Shown piece after piece: positions 35,997 to 44,438 of a stretch of DNA of 64,000 nucleotides. The stretch lies in assembly GCA_937136415.1 (NCBI GenBank), contig CAKZOK010000181.1:1-64000 (forward strand), in the 5' to 3' direction. The first letter of the stretch is position 1. Every line of letters begins with the position of its first letter. Source of the DNA: an uncultured Cytophagales bacterium (lineage in GTDB: Bacteria > Bacteroidota > Bacteroidia > Cytophagales > Bernardetiaceae). Position numbers and translations under genes: made by a program. The notes below the pieces were generated by a model that did no database searches, had not been told where the DNA came from, and saw only the letters and a list, made by a program, of their open reading frames with translations.

Positions 35997-36210
35997 GTTC
36001 TCTGAGAGTTTTTGCATCTACCTTTATTATCGAAAATTATCTTGTGTTTTAATGAGTCTATACTGAAAGTCTGACTCGTTTAAAACAAGTATTTGCAGCA
36101 CTGAAAAGGCTTATTTTGCCAAAGTCAGACCTACGATACAGACTTAGGCAAAATACAAGGTAGAGTTATTTTTACATCAAAAAATAAAAATACAGAAATT
36201 GACAGAGAAC
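35997..36210. repeat. Family B mini-element, second copy
   Basis: Ends GTTCTCTG (35997-36004) and CAGAGAAC (36203-36210) are perfect 8-bp inverted repeats that extend imperfectly inward (CTACCTT against AAGGTAG). The interior matches the reverse complement of 8019-8195, for example GCTTATTTTGCCAAAGTCAG and ACAGACTTAGGCAAAAT. No clear target duplication remains. It is non-coding and lies in the 640-bp gap before the SpoIIE gene. Confidence 0.55.
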
Positions 36211-36595
36211 GATTTTTTTAATAAATTAATGCTAAAAATACGCTAATTGAACGAAAAATAAACTATTTTGATATAAAAATTAGACTCTATCTAAGAATAG
36301 GCACGAATTTTTGATATAGAAACCATAAAGCAGAGAAGCATGTATTCCAATAGATGATTTTTGGGTTTCTTTTTTTCTAAATTCTTTGTGTTTTTTAATA
36401 TTTTTTACGCATATTGCATAGTCATTTGCCTTATTCAAACAAAATCAGGGTAAACCTTATTTATTCTACTCAAATTATTTATTGAATAAAGCCCAAAAAC
36501 ACCAAAATCCTATTTGAATAGATATTACTACCTCTTTTTTTATTAATAAAAAAATAATCTATCCAAAAAAACACTATTATTTGCCTTTCTGAATA
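36211..36595. other. Non-coding region upstream of the sensor phosphatase
   Basis: About 385 AT-rich bases after the family B copy. I see no gene, no tRNA and no clear promoter pair. Confidence 0.4.
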
Positions 36596-38644
36596 ATGAA
36601 TATATATATAAAACTTGTATTACTTTGTCTTTTTATGGTGGCTTTTACAGGAGCAACTGTTTTTGTCTTTGTAGATTATGAATCAAGGCAGACATTAGAA
36701 AAGCAAATTACGGCACGTATCGAAAAACAATCCTCTTTTGCCATTAATAATACTTCTCGTTTTATATATGAACGTCTTACAGATATTCAACAGCTCTCTT
36801 TAGACCCTATTCTTTCAGACCCATCTATCAATCAAGCTGAGCTAACTGACCGTATAAAAGAATTGCAACTAAAAAATGGAATGTATAAAAGTATTTCATT
36901 TTTTAATCCCGAACGCCTCCGTTTGGCAGATTCTCGTGACCTAAATCTTGGTCAAACACACAAACTTACTACTTATTGGAAAAAAATAGATGAAGAACAG
37001 CAAGAAGTTACTATGGATATTTCACCTTCTGTTTCGCTTGGAATCCCTGTAATGCACTTTGCTGCTGTGGTTAGGAATGATGATGGACAACGTGTTGGTA
37101 CTGTCGTTACTCGTGCTGATTTGTCTTGGATTAATAGTACTTTTGAAGAATCTATTGCAACTGATTCATTGATGCGAACTGCTGATATTAATTTATTGGA
37201 TAAAGAAGGTACAATTTTATACTCTACTACAAACCCTGATGGCGTATTAAAAGAAAAGTATCATGATATGAAGCAACTTGCTTATTTTGCTTCTCATGAC
37301 AAAGAAAAAAATCATCTTTTTGGAGAAAAAATTTATTTTTATACATTAGAATCAAATTATTTGAGTTATGCTGGTAATAATTGGATTCTTTTGATTGCCT
37401 TACCAAAAGATGTTGTTTATGAGCCTATTTATGATTTGCGAACACAAATTGGAATTACCTTAATTCTTGTTTTTTTAGTGGCTTCCATGATTGCTTTTGT
37501 AGTAGCTCGTTTGTTTGTAAAACCTATTTTGCGCCTTACCTCTTCAGCAAAAGAAATGGGAGAAGGCAACCTAGAAGCTGTTCCGAATATCAGAACAAAA
37601 GATGAAATAGGAAAACTAGCACAAGGCTTTAGGCAAATGGCAAACAAACTCAAAATGAAAATAAGAGAACAAGATGAGCTGAACACAAAATTAGCTGCTA
37701 TTAATGAGCGCATAGAATCAAAATATGTCCAAATTAATGAACAAAAAGTAGAAATTGAACTTTCAAAAGACCAAATTGAGATGCAAAATAATGCTCTCGG
37801 AGAAGCATTTAAAGAAATTGAAAAGCAAAATAAATCGATTACTTCAAGTATTCAGTATGCAGAACGTATCCAGCGTTCGACACTGCCAGAACATGCACTT
37901 TTTAATAAATATTTTCCTAATTCATTTGTTCTTTACAAACCTCGTGATATTGTGTCAGGAGATTTTTATTGGTTTGATGAAATTGAAAAAGAGGGGAAAA
38001 AATATTTGACATTTGCTGTTGGAGATTGTACAGGGCATGGAGTTCCGGGAGGGTTTATGTCTATGCTTGGAAACAATTTGCTTACCACTGTCGTAACTAT
38101 TGGAGGGCAGATAGAGCCAGCTATTATATTAGAAGAAATAGATTATGACATCAGAAAAGTATTACATCAAGACCAGCATTCCAAAAATAGCCAAGATGGA
38201 ATGGAAATTGCCTTTTGCACCATTGATTTGGAAACCCTAAATATGAAATATTCAGGAGCGCACCGTTCTTTATACTTTTTCAGAAATGGAGAATTTACAG
38301 AAATAAAAGCAGACAGAGCTTCTTTAGGAGGTGTAAGCAAAATTCGAAAGAAAAAATTAGCTAACTTACAACTCACAACACATGAAATCCAGCTTCAAAA
38401 AGATGATATATTTTATCTCTTTTCTGATGGATATAAAGACCAATTTGGAGGAGAATTAGGACGCATTTTTTCAAGCAAACGTTTTAAAAATATACTTTAT
38501 GATGTCCATAAAGAACCGATGGAAAACCAAGCAGAAATGCTAGATAAAGAAATTATGAAATGGAGCAAAGTTTCTGACCAAAAACAAACCGATGATATTA
38601 TTGTCTTTGGTGTAAAAATAACAGACCAATATCTCAATAAATAA
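36596..38644 (+). CDS. Membrane sensor with Cache-like and HAMP domains and SpoIIE-type phosphatase
   Basis: A 682-residue signalling protein. A first membrane helix (about 5-27) is followed by a periplasmic double-Cache-like sensor (about 30-280), a second helix (about 282-305), a HAMP linker (VKPILRLTSSAKEMGEGNLE), a coiled coil (about 360-420) and a C-terminal PP2C/SpoIIE phosphatase from about 440. Metal Asp residues are in SGDFYWFDE, VGDCTGHGVPGGFM, SDGYKDQFGG and QTDDIIVF. Such proteins dephosphorylate Ser/Thr on anti-anti-sigma or other proteins in response to an extracellular signal. No anti-sigma partner is nearby. The ligand is unknown. Confidence 0.9.
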   Translation: MNIYIKLVLLCLFMVAFTGATVFVFVDYESRQTLEKQITARIEKQSSFAINNTSRFIYERLTDIQQLSLDPILSDPSINQAELTDRIKELQLKNGMYKSISFFNPERLRLADSRDLNLGQTHKLTTYWKKIDEEQQEVTMDISPSVSLGIPVMHFAAVVRNDDGQRVGTVVTRADLSWINSTFEESIATDSLMRTADINLLDKEGTILYSTTNPDGVLKEKYHDMKQLAYFASHDKEKNHLFGEKIYFYTLESNYLSYAGNNWILLIALPKDVVYEPIYDLRTQIGITLILVFLVASMIAFVVARLFVKPILRLTSSAKEMGEGNLEAVPNIRTKDEIGKLAQGFRQMANKLKMKIREQDELNTKLAAINERIESKYVQINEQKVEIELSKDQIEMQNNALGEAFKEIEKQNKSITSSIQYAERIQRSTLPEHALFNKYFPNSFVLYKPRDIVSGDFYWFDEIEKEGKKYLTFAVGDCTGHGVPGGFMSMLGNNLLTTVVTIGGQIEPAIILEEIDYDIRKVLHQDQHSKNSQDGMEIAFCTIDLETLNMKYSGAHRSLYFFRNGEFTEIKADRASLGGVSKIRKKKLANLQLTTHEIQLQKDDIFYLFSDGYKDQFGGELGRIFSSKRFKNILYDVHKEPMENQAEMLDKEIMKWSKVSDQKQTDDIIVFGVKITDQYLNK

Positions 38645-39111
38645 AATCAAACTTAGAAAATACTCTATAATCTATTCTTTTTTTGTCTTTTGATGAAGAA
38701 AAATTATACTATTTCAGATGATTGAAACTTTTTTAACTTAAAAAAAAGAATTGTTTGTCGATAATAAAGTCCATTCTATCTTTAATAAAAAGAATATTTG
38801 ATACCTTTTTAAATAAATTGCCTATTTGGCAAGACAGTTGTATTATAGCTAGTAACTTTAAAAACTTAATTAAGCAAAATTTATAAAAAATTGGAAAGAA
38901 ACTCAAAAAATTAGCTACTTTTATATTTTTCAAGTTATCATTAATAGAATAAAAATTGGTCATATATTTGTCTATAACTTATTTTTTACTAAAAAATAGT
39001 AATATATCTCTAATACTAATTCATTCTACTTAATTTTAACTTAAATTATTCTGAAATTAAGTTAATTCCAAAAATAATCTTTATTCTAAACTTTAAAACC
39101 GTATAGCCATT
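38645..39111. other. Non-coding AT-rich region
   Basis: About 470 bases between two plus-strand genes. A 76-codon minus-strand frame (38733-38963) has hydrophobic random composition and no start context, so I do not call it. No strong hairpin or repeat was found. Confidence 0.4.
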
Positions 39112-39960
39112 ATGACAAAAGTATATGCTGGTATTGTAGGCGTTATTTTTTTGATGTTCAGCACTGCTGCAACAATGAATATGAGCCCAAAAGATGATTT
39201 TATTAAATCAATCATCGAATCGATTCCTAACCCATTAGAGCTTACCACTCTCATCAAAGCAACAGGTACAGAATATGTAAAAGGAGAATTGGCAAACCCA
39301 TCTTCTTCTAATAAATACACCAACAGTTATGAGCGTGCGCTCAACTTAGGTGCGTATGGTACTGATTTAGGGTTCGCTAGTATTTATAACAAAAATCAAG
39401 ACGTGTTAGATTATCTTTCTGCTATTAAAGACCTTGCAAATGGACTTAATATTGGACAATTTTTTGATGCTGAAACATTGAAAGACCTTACTTCTAATAG
39501 CGATAATTTGGAAGAGCTTATCCGTAGTTCTACTCGTAACTTGCAAGACATCAATGAGCAACTTCAAACTGAAAAACGTGAGCACTTGAGCGTTTTGTTT
39601 GTAACAGGTGGCTGGATTGAATCTACTCATTTGCTTGCTGATATGCACAAAAAGACTAAAAATGCTAAATTAAAAGAACGCTTGGCAGAACAAAAATTAG
39701 TTCTTGACCGTCTGATGATGGCTTTAGATGCACACAAAACGCAACCTAAATTCAACTCTCTTATTGCACAACTTAAAGAAGTGCAGAAAGTATATCGTAA
39801 TGTAAAAGAAGAAACAACTACAGGAAAAACAACTACAGTAATTACTGAAAATGGTCCTGAAACAAGAAGTACTTCTACTACTACTTTCAAAATGAGTGAC
39901 AAACATGCTGCCGAACTTGGCGCATTATTGAATGGTATTCGTGATGGATTTGTAAAGTAA
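39112..39960 (+). CDS. Exported protein of unknown function
   Basis: A 282-residue protein. The N-terminus (MTKVYAGIVGVIFLMFSTAA) is a likely signal peptide or anchor. Thereafter the chain is helical: FIKSIIESIPNPLELTTLIK, YERALNLGAYGTDLGFASIY, LEELIRSSTRNLQDINEQLQ, then VTGGWIESTHLLADMHK and a Thr-rich loop near 250. It resembles widespread Bacteroidota hypothetical proteins of this length, and I know no function. It has no cysteine, so it is not a lipoprotein. It is followed by a good terminator, so it is probably a single-gene transcript. Confidence 0.75.
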   Translation: MTKVYAGIVGVIFLMFSTAATMNMSPKDDFIKSIIESIPNPLELTTLIKATGTEYVKGELANPSSSNKYTNSYERALNLGAYGTDLGFASIYNKNQDVLDYLSAIKDLANGLNIGQFFDAETLKDLTSNSDNLEELIRSSTRNLQDINEQLQTEKREHLSVLFVTGGWIESTHLLADMHKKTKNAKLKERLAEQKLVLDRLMMALDAHKTQPKFNSLIAQLKEVQKVYRNVKEETTTGKTTTVITENGPETRSTSTTTFKMSDKHAAELGALLNGIRDGFVK

Positions 39961-39991
39961 TCTTATAAGTCTAATTCACATAAAATAATAG

Positions 39992-40024
39992 AACCTATCA
40001 AATTAATTTTTGATAGGTTTTTTT
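39992..40024 (+). terminator. Terminator after the exported protein
   Basis: AACCTATCAAA and TTTGATAGGTT pair around a short AT loop and run into TTTTT. The following bases (TGTTTATATCAAAAT) resemble those after the terminator at 41247, so the two tails may share ancestry. Confidence 0.8.
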
Positions 40025-40069
40025 GTGTTTATATCAAAATAAAAAACATAAGGTTCTTTATCAATCTAG

Positions 40070-40215
40070 GGTGGTGTTACACAAAGTATGATTTTTTTAA
40101 AGCGTTTTAGAATAGCAAAATTATACAACTAAAAACTACCCACAATGCCGTTGTTGGTGTTTTAGCGAAGCGACACCAACAACCAAATAACTTATCATAC
40201 TTTTTACAACACCAC
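40070..40215 (+). mobile_element. Family A mini-element, intact copy with 9-bp target duplication
   Basis: A 146-bp element. The left end is G then GTGGTGTTACACAAAGTATG and AT; the right end is ATCATACTTTTTACAACACC and AC, giving about 22-bp terminal inverted repeats with a few mismatches. Perfect 9-bp direct repeats TCAATCTAG flank it at 40061-40069 and 40216-40224. The interior holds a hairpin, GTTGTTGGTGT and ACACCAACAAC around TTTAGCGAAGCG-like loop bases. There is no frame. It is the best reference copy of the family and marks a real transposition. Confidence 0.85.
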
Positions 40216-40552
40216 TCAATCTAGTATTTCACAAGTTCCAAATTGTTATAAAATAGTGCATTTTAAACCTGTTTCGAAAATACGATTCAATCATTAATTT
40301 GAAGCAATTAAAACATATAGAAAGCATTGTTTCATCATCACAAACTAAATAAGATATTCTACTGAAACAGTTTTGATTTTACAATAAAGCATAATAAAGA
40401 CTAAAAAAACTTAGAAGCATCTGAGAGAAACAAAATGCCTAAAATCTTTTTTTCTGCATAGAATTAATCTATTCTATTTTATATAAAACAGGACTTTTTA
40501 CATAATTAAAAATTAATTTATTTATTTGTTTCATCGAAAAATAACTATTTTG

Positions 40553-40592
40553 ATACAAATATTTGTTGTTTAAACAAATATTTGTATATTTG
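40553..40592 (+). promoter_or_regulatory. Promoter with overlapping 15-bp inverted repeat
   Basis: TTTG (40562-40565), 19 bp and TATATTTG (40585-40592) are an excellent Bacteroidota promoter. A perfect inverted repeat, ATACAAATATTTGTT (40553-40567), GTTTA, AACAAATATTTGTAT (40573-40587), covers both boxes. A dimeric regulator bound here would compete with RNA polymerase. The lipoprotein gene starts 48 bp downstream. Confidence 0.65.
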
Positions 40593-40639
40593 AATTGTCA
40601 AACTTTTGACATTCTTTGTAACTTTTAATTTTTAATATT

Positions 40640-41224
40640 ATGATTAAGAACACTTTTTATGTTGTACTATTTTTAGTTGGTCTATCGTCACTTTACTCTT
40701 GCCAAGAAAAAATAGAGCAAGCTTTGCCTTCTGAAACTAAAACAGAAGAACTCTCATTAGAAAATTTATCTAAAAATCCAGAATTTGTTGCTTACACAGA
40801 GGCAAATATTAAATTTTTGAATGATTATCATGCGTGGTATAATACCCTTGAAGCATCAGAAAGAGCTATTTATGATAAAAAAATAGCAAATGCTTTAGAA
40901 AATCATATTTCAGAAGATTTAGCCCCAGCTCATATATCAAGTAAAGAGTTTGCTATTTATCAAAAACAACAAAAAGCTAGAGTTTCAGCAATTATGGTAA
41001 AATATCCAGAATTGAGAAAAATGGAAAATAATTATAAGTTTATAGAAAAAGCTATTAAAAGTACTATAAGCGCAAAAAACTTACATTATTCTTACGGTAA
41101 TAAAAATGCACGTACAGAAGAAGATTGCTTTGCAGGATATAATGCCTGTTCTTGGTACATGTTTGACACTGGAGGAGATGTTGATGGGTGTTATGTTGGA
41201 TATTTATCTTGTATTAATAGCTAA
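40640..41224 (+). CDS. Lipoprotein with two C-terminal CxxGYxxC motifs
   Basis: A 194-residue lipoprotein. The signal MIKNTFYVVLFLVGLSSLYS ends before the lipid-anchored Cys (SLYSCQEK). A charged helical domain (NIKFLNDYHAWYNTLEASER ... KYPELRKMENNYKF) follows. The last 32 residues carry two copies of CxxGYxxC: CFAGYNAC and CYVGYLSC, which could form disulfides or bind metal. I do not recognise the family; short C-terminal Cys/Gly tails like this also occur in small Bacteroidota peptides of unknown role. The gene has its own promoter and terminator, and location is envelope. Confidence 0.7.
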   Translation: MIKNTFYVVLFLVGLSSLYSCQEKIEQALPSETKTEELSLENLSKNPEFVAYTEANIKFLNDYHAWYNTLEASERAIYDKKIANALENHISEDLAPAHISSKEFAIYQKQQKARVSAIMVKYPELRKMENNYKFIEKAIKSTISAKNLHYSYGNKNARTEEDCFAGYNACSWYMFDTGGDVDGCYVGYLSCINS

Positions 41225-41246
41225 AAATATCATTCATAATTATCGA

Positions 41247-41278
41247 AAAACTATCAAATTATTTTTGATAGTTTTTTT
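41247..41278 (+). terminator. Terminator after the CxxGYxxC lipoprotein
   Basis: AAAACTATCAAA, a 3-5 base loop and TTTGATAGTTTTTTT form a stem with a T-run 23 bp after the stop. Confidence 0.8.
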
Positions 41279-41404
41279 GTGTTTATGTCAAAATATATTT
41301 GATAGGCTTTTTTCATTATAAGATTTTATCTAAACTATTTTTCAAACGAATCGTTCTTAGAGTGTTAAAGCAAGAATCAAAAAATACTTTTCTATAAAAA
41401 AAAT

Positions 41405-42913
41405 ATGGCTTACAAAGACCTCAAAAGCAACCAACTTTTAGACCTCAAAATGATTCAAGACCTCAAAAATGCAGGGTATCAATCCAAATCAATCAAAGAA
41501 GAATTAAGAGATAATCTGATTTATAGCTTACAAAATAATGGAAATCCATTTGAAGGGATTTATGGCTATGAGCAAACCGTTATTCCAGATATAGAAAGAG
41601 CGATTCTTTCACGTCATAATATAAATCTTTTAGGGCTTCGTGGGCAAGCCAAAACACGTATTGCACGTCTTATGGTAGGGCTTTTAGATGAATATATCCC
41701 TGTTGTGAAAGGTTCTGAACTCAACGACGACCCTCTCAATCCTCTTTCACGTTTTGCAAAGGATTTGATTAGCGAAAAAGGAAAAAATACCGAAATAGAA
41801 TGGCTACACCGAAACGAACGCTACACCGAAAAATTAGCAACTCCTGATGTAACCGTTTCGGATTTGATAGGTGATGTTGATCCTATTCGTGCAGCAAATT
41901 TAAAACTAAATTATTCTGACGAACGAGTAATTAATTTTGGGCTTATTCCACGTTCGCATCGTTGTATTTTTGTAATTAATGAGTTGCCTGACCTTCAAGC
42001 ACGTATTCAAGTTGCTTTATTTAATATTTTACAAGAAGGGGACATTCAAATTCGTGGTTTCAAATTGCGTTTACCTTTGGATATTCAGTTTGTTTTTACT
42101 GCAAATCCAGAAGATTATACTAATCGTGGAAGCATCGTAACTCCTCTAAAAGACAGAATTGGAAGTCAGATTATCACCCACTACCCTACTACTTTAGAAA
42201 TTAGTAAAAAAATTACTCATCAAGAATCAAGATTAGCTCAAAAACAAAAAGAAAAAATACAAGTAGGAGAAATTGCAACAGACTTGGTAGAACAAATTTC
42301 TTTTGTGGCAAGAGATAGCGAATATGTAGATGAAAAAAGTGGCGTTTCGGCTCGTCTGACTATTTCGGCATATGAAAATCTGGTTTCGGCTGCTGAAAGA
42401 AGAATGCTTATTAATAATGAAAAATCAACATTTGTAAGAATGAGTGATTTTCGTGGAGTTGTTCCTGCCATTGCTGGTAAAATAGAGTTGGTCTATGAAG
42501 GCGAACAAGAAGGAGCAGGAATTGTGGCCGAAAGTTTGATAAATAAATCTATTCGTGAACAATTTTTAGCATTTTTTCCAGACCCAGAAAAACAAAAGAA
42601 ACTAAAAGAAGATGGTTTGTATTATATGATGCTCAAATGGTTTGGTGATGGAAATACAGTTGATATTATGAATGATGCTTCACAAAAAGAGTATGAAAAA
42701 CAATTAAGACAAGTTCCATTACTTGAGAAGATAGTTAGCCAGAAACACCCAATAGCAAAAAATGATGAAAAGTTATTTTTGATGGAGTTTTTGTTACATG
42801 GTCTAGCTGAATATTCGGCTCTGAATAAAAATATTTTGGCAAATGGGCTTGTATTTAAAGATTTGTTTAGTTCTATGTTTTCGATGCCAGAGAATGACGA
42901 AAATGAGTTTTAA
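41405..42913 (+). CDS. Magnesium chelatase ChlI-like AAA+ ATPase
   Basis: A 502-residue cytoplasmic ATPase of the ChlI/MoxR AAA+ branch. Walker A is GLRGQAKTRIARL near residues 77-89, Walker B is CIFVINELPDL (Asn-Glu in place of the usual Asp-Glu), and the sensor block is FVFTANPEDYTNRGSIVTPL with KDRIGSQI. Proteins of this group usually work with a VWA-domain partner to load metals or remodel complexes; no VWA gene follows. Related genes in databases are named magnesium chelatase or sigma-54-interacting regulator, but no sigma-54 contact loop is visible. Its own function is unknown. It is a single gene. Confidence 0.82.
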   Translation: MAYKDLKSNQLLDLKMIQDLKNAGYQSKSIKEELRDNLIYSLQNNGNPFEGIYGYEQTVIPDIERAILSRHNINLLGLRGQAKTRIARLMVGLLDEYIPVVKGSELNDDPLNPLSRFAKDLISEKGKNTEIEWLHRNERYTEKLATPDVTVSDLIGDVDPIRAANLKLNYSDERVINFGLIPRSHRCIFVINELPDLQARIQVALFNILQEGDIQIRGFKLRLPLDIQFVFTANPEDYTNRGSIVTPLKDRIGSQIITHYPTTLEISKKITHQESRLAQKQKEKIQVGEIATDLVEQISFVARDSEYVDEKSGVSARLTISAYENLVSAAERRMLINNEKSTFVRMSDFRGVVPAIAGKIELVYEGEQEGAGIVAESLINKSIREQFLAFFPDPEKQKKLKEDGLYYMMLKWFGDGNTVDIMNDASQKEYEKQLRQVPLLEKIVSQKHPIAKNDEKLFLMEFLLHGLAEYSALNKNILANGLVFKDLFSSMFSMPENDENEF

Positions 42914-43231
42914 TGTATTTAATTATTAATTTAAAAAGATACATATTTCTATAATTTTATTATAAAAAAGTATTATTTGGTAATAGTAGAACAATCACAC
43001 CAAATTTAGGTAGTTTGTTTTGTAATAAAAAATAAGGAATTTTTTATCATCTCCATTTTGGTTTTTTTTGAAGGTAAATTCGAAAAAAACTAAAATGGAG
43101 TTTGCAAATTATAACAATCTTGTAAAACGTTATAATTATGAATGTAATATATTGATTATAAATTACTTGTTATTTAATAATAAGCACTTTATTTAATTTT
43201 TATTTTAAGATATTACTTCACACTTCTGACT
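42914..43231. other. Intergenic region with two hairpins between convergent genes
   Basis: CTCCATTTTGGTTTTTTT (43051-43068) pairs with AAAAAAACTAAAATGGAG (43083-43100) with one mismatch. ATTATAAC and GTTATAAT (about 43109 and 43131) make a second hairpin. They sit between the AAA+ gene and mltG and probably end transcription from both sides. No gene is seen. Confidence 0.55.
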
Positions 43232-44311
43232 TTATTTTATCCCTCTGGCATTCAACGCTCTGTGATAACGTCTTGCATTTGCTTCGTGTTCTGCATTTGT
43301 TTTGGCAAAAGCATGATAACCAGACAAATCTTCCTTAGCACAGAAAAAGATATATTCGTGATTTTCAGGTTTCAGAACAGCATTCAGACCAGCAATAGAA
43401 GGCAAACGAATAGGAGAAGGTGGCAAACCTACATATTTATAGGTATTAAAAGGCGACTCAATTTCTTTATGACGATTCAAAACTCGCTTGATTGTAAAAT
43501 CATTGTGAGCAAAAACAAGAGTTGGGTCAGCTTGAAGAAGCATATTTTTTTTCAAGCGATTGAGGTAAACACCTGCAACACGAGGCTTTTCGTCGGCAAA
43601 ACGTGTTTCTGCATCTACAATAGAAGCCAAAATTGCAACTTCTTTTTGAGAAAGATTTTGGGCTTTTGCTAGTTCTTTTCGCTCTGCTGTCCAAAATTTA
43701 TCATATTCTTTCTTTAATCTTTCTACAACTTCTTCTTTGGAGGCTGTCCAATACATTTCGTATGTATTTGGCAAAAACATAGATATAAAATTATCTTTAT
43801 CAAAACCAAATTCTTTTGCTGTATTCTCGTCTTGTAAATAGGTAATAAATTGGGTAGAATCAATTTCTAAATTACGAGTAATTTTTCCTGCTAAATCAGG
43901 TAGAAAGCGCAAATTTTGATTAAAAACAACATTTACAGGAGCTTGATTTCCAGAACGAAGCAATCGAACAAAATCAATCGTATTCATTTTTGGAGTAAGA
44001 ATATACCGACCTGCTTTTACATTATCCACATAATTGAGCCACTTCGAAAAAACACCAAAAGCAACAGGGTGTTGAATCGTTCCATCTGTACGAAGTTTTT
44101 TAGCAAGAACATCATAGCTCATTCCTTTTGGAATATAGAGAACTTGTTCTTTTGCTCCTTTTTGTGTCAAAACAGAAGGCGTATAAGCCATTTGATAAAT
44201 GTAATAACTTGTCGCAATTACAAAAACGGATAAACCAGCAAAAAGCCCCAAAAATATTTTATATTTGGTACTTATTTTACCTTGAGAATTTTCTTTTTTA
44301 GAAGTAGCCAT
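43232..44311 (-). CDS. mltG: Endolytic murein transglycosylase MltG
   Basis: A 359-residue inner-membrane lytic enzyme that cuts nascent glycan strands and so sets their length. A cytoplasmic stub (MATSKKENSQGK), one helix (about 17-37), a LysM-like region (VLYIPKGMSYDVLAKKLR) and the YceG domain follow. The catalytic Glu is in SIVDAETRFADE near residue 233, with VAGVYLNRL and LQADPTLVFA behind it and LPPSPIRLPS near the C-terminus. The frame is open 40 codons further (to 44431), but that extension is encoded by a palindromic repeat (44330-44421) and does not look like protein; the ATG at 44311 is used. Confidence 0.93.
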   Translation of the reverse strand: MATSKKENSQGKISTKYKIFLGLFAGLSVFVIATSYYIYQMAYTPSVLTQKGAKEQVLYIPKGMSYDVLAKKLRTDGTIQHPVAFGVFSKWLNYVDNVKAGRYILTPKMNTIDFVRLLRSGNQAPVNVVFNQNLRFLPDLAGKITRNLEIDSTQFITYLQDENTAKEFGFDKDNFISMFLPNTYEMYWTASKEEVVERLKKEYDKFWTAERKELAKAQNLSQKEVAILASIVDAETRFADEKPRVAGVYLNRLKKNMLLQADPTLVFAHNDFTIKRVLNRHKEIESPFNTYKYVGLPPSPIRLPSIAGLNAVLKPENHEYIFFCAKEDLSGYHAFAKTNAEHEANARRYHRALNARGIK

Positions 44312-44329
44312 TTTGAATTTGTGCTGTAT

Positions 44330-44421
44330 GTCGCTCGTGGGGACACGAACGGCTATATTTTTTTGACAAAAGTTATGTAGAGAATAGTAAATTATATCAT
44401 TGCTCGTGTCCCCACAAGCAA
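44330..44421. repeat. Family E palindromic element upstream of mltG
   Basis: Left arm GTCGCTCGTGGGGACACGAA (from 44330) and right arm TTGCTCGTGTCCCCACAAGC plus AA (ending 44421) are inverted relatives, and each arm is itself partly palindromic. It occupies most of the gap between mltG and the YcxB-like gene and falsely extends the mltG frame. GC content is higher than around it. Confidence 0.6.
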
Positions 44422-44438
44422 TATTCAACAAAAAATAA

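Noticed and set aside
38733-38963. 76-codon minus-strand frame between two plus-strand genes
   Set aside because: Hydrophobic random composition, no start context and no recognisable domain.
44312-44431. 40-codon N-terminal extension of mltG
   Set aside because: It is encoded by the palindromic repeat at 44330-44421, and the usual MltG start with a cytoplasmic stub begins at 44311.
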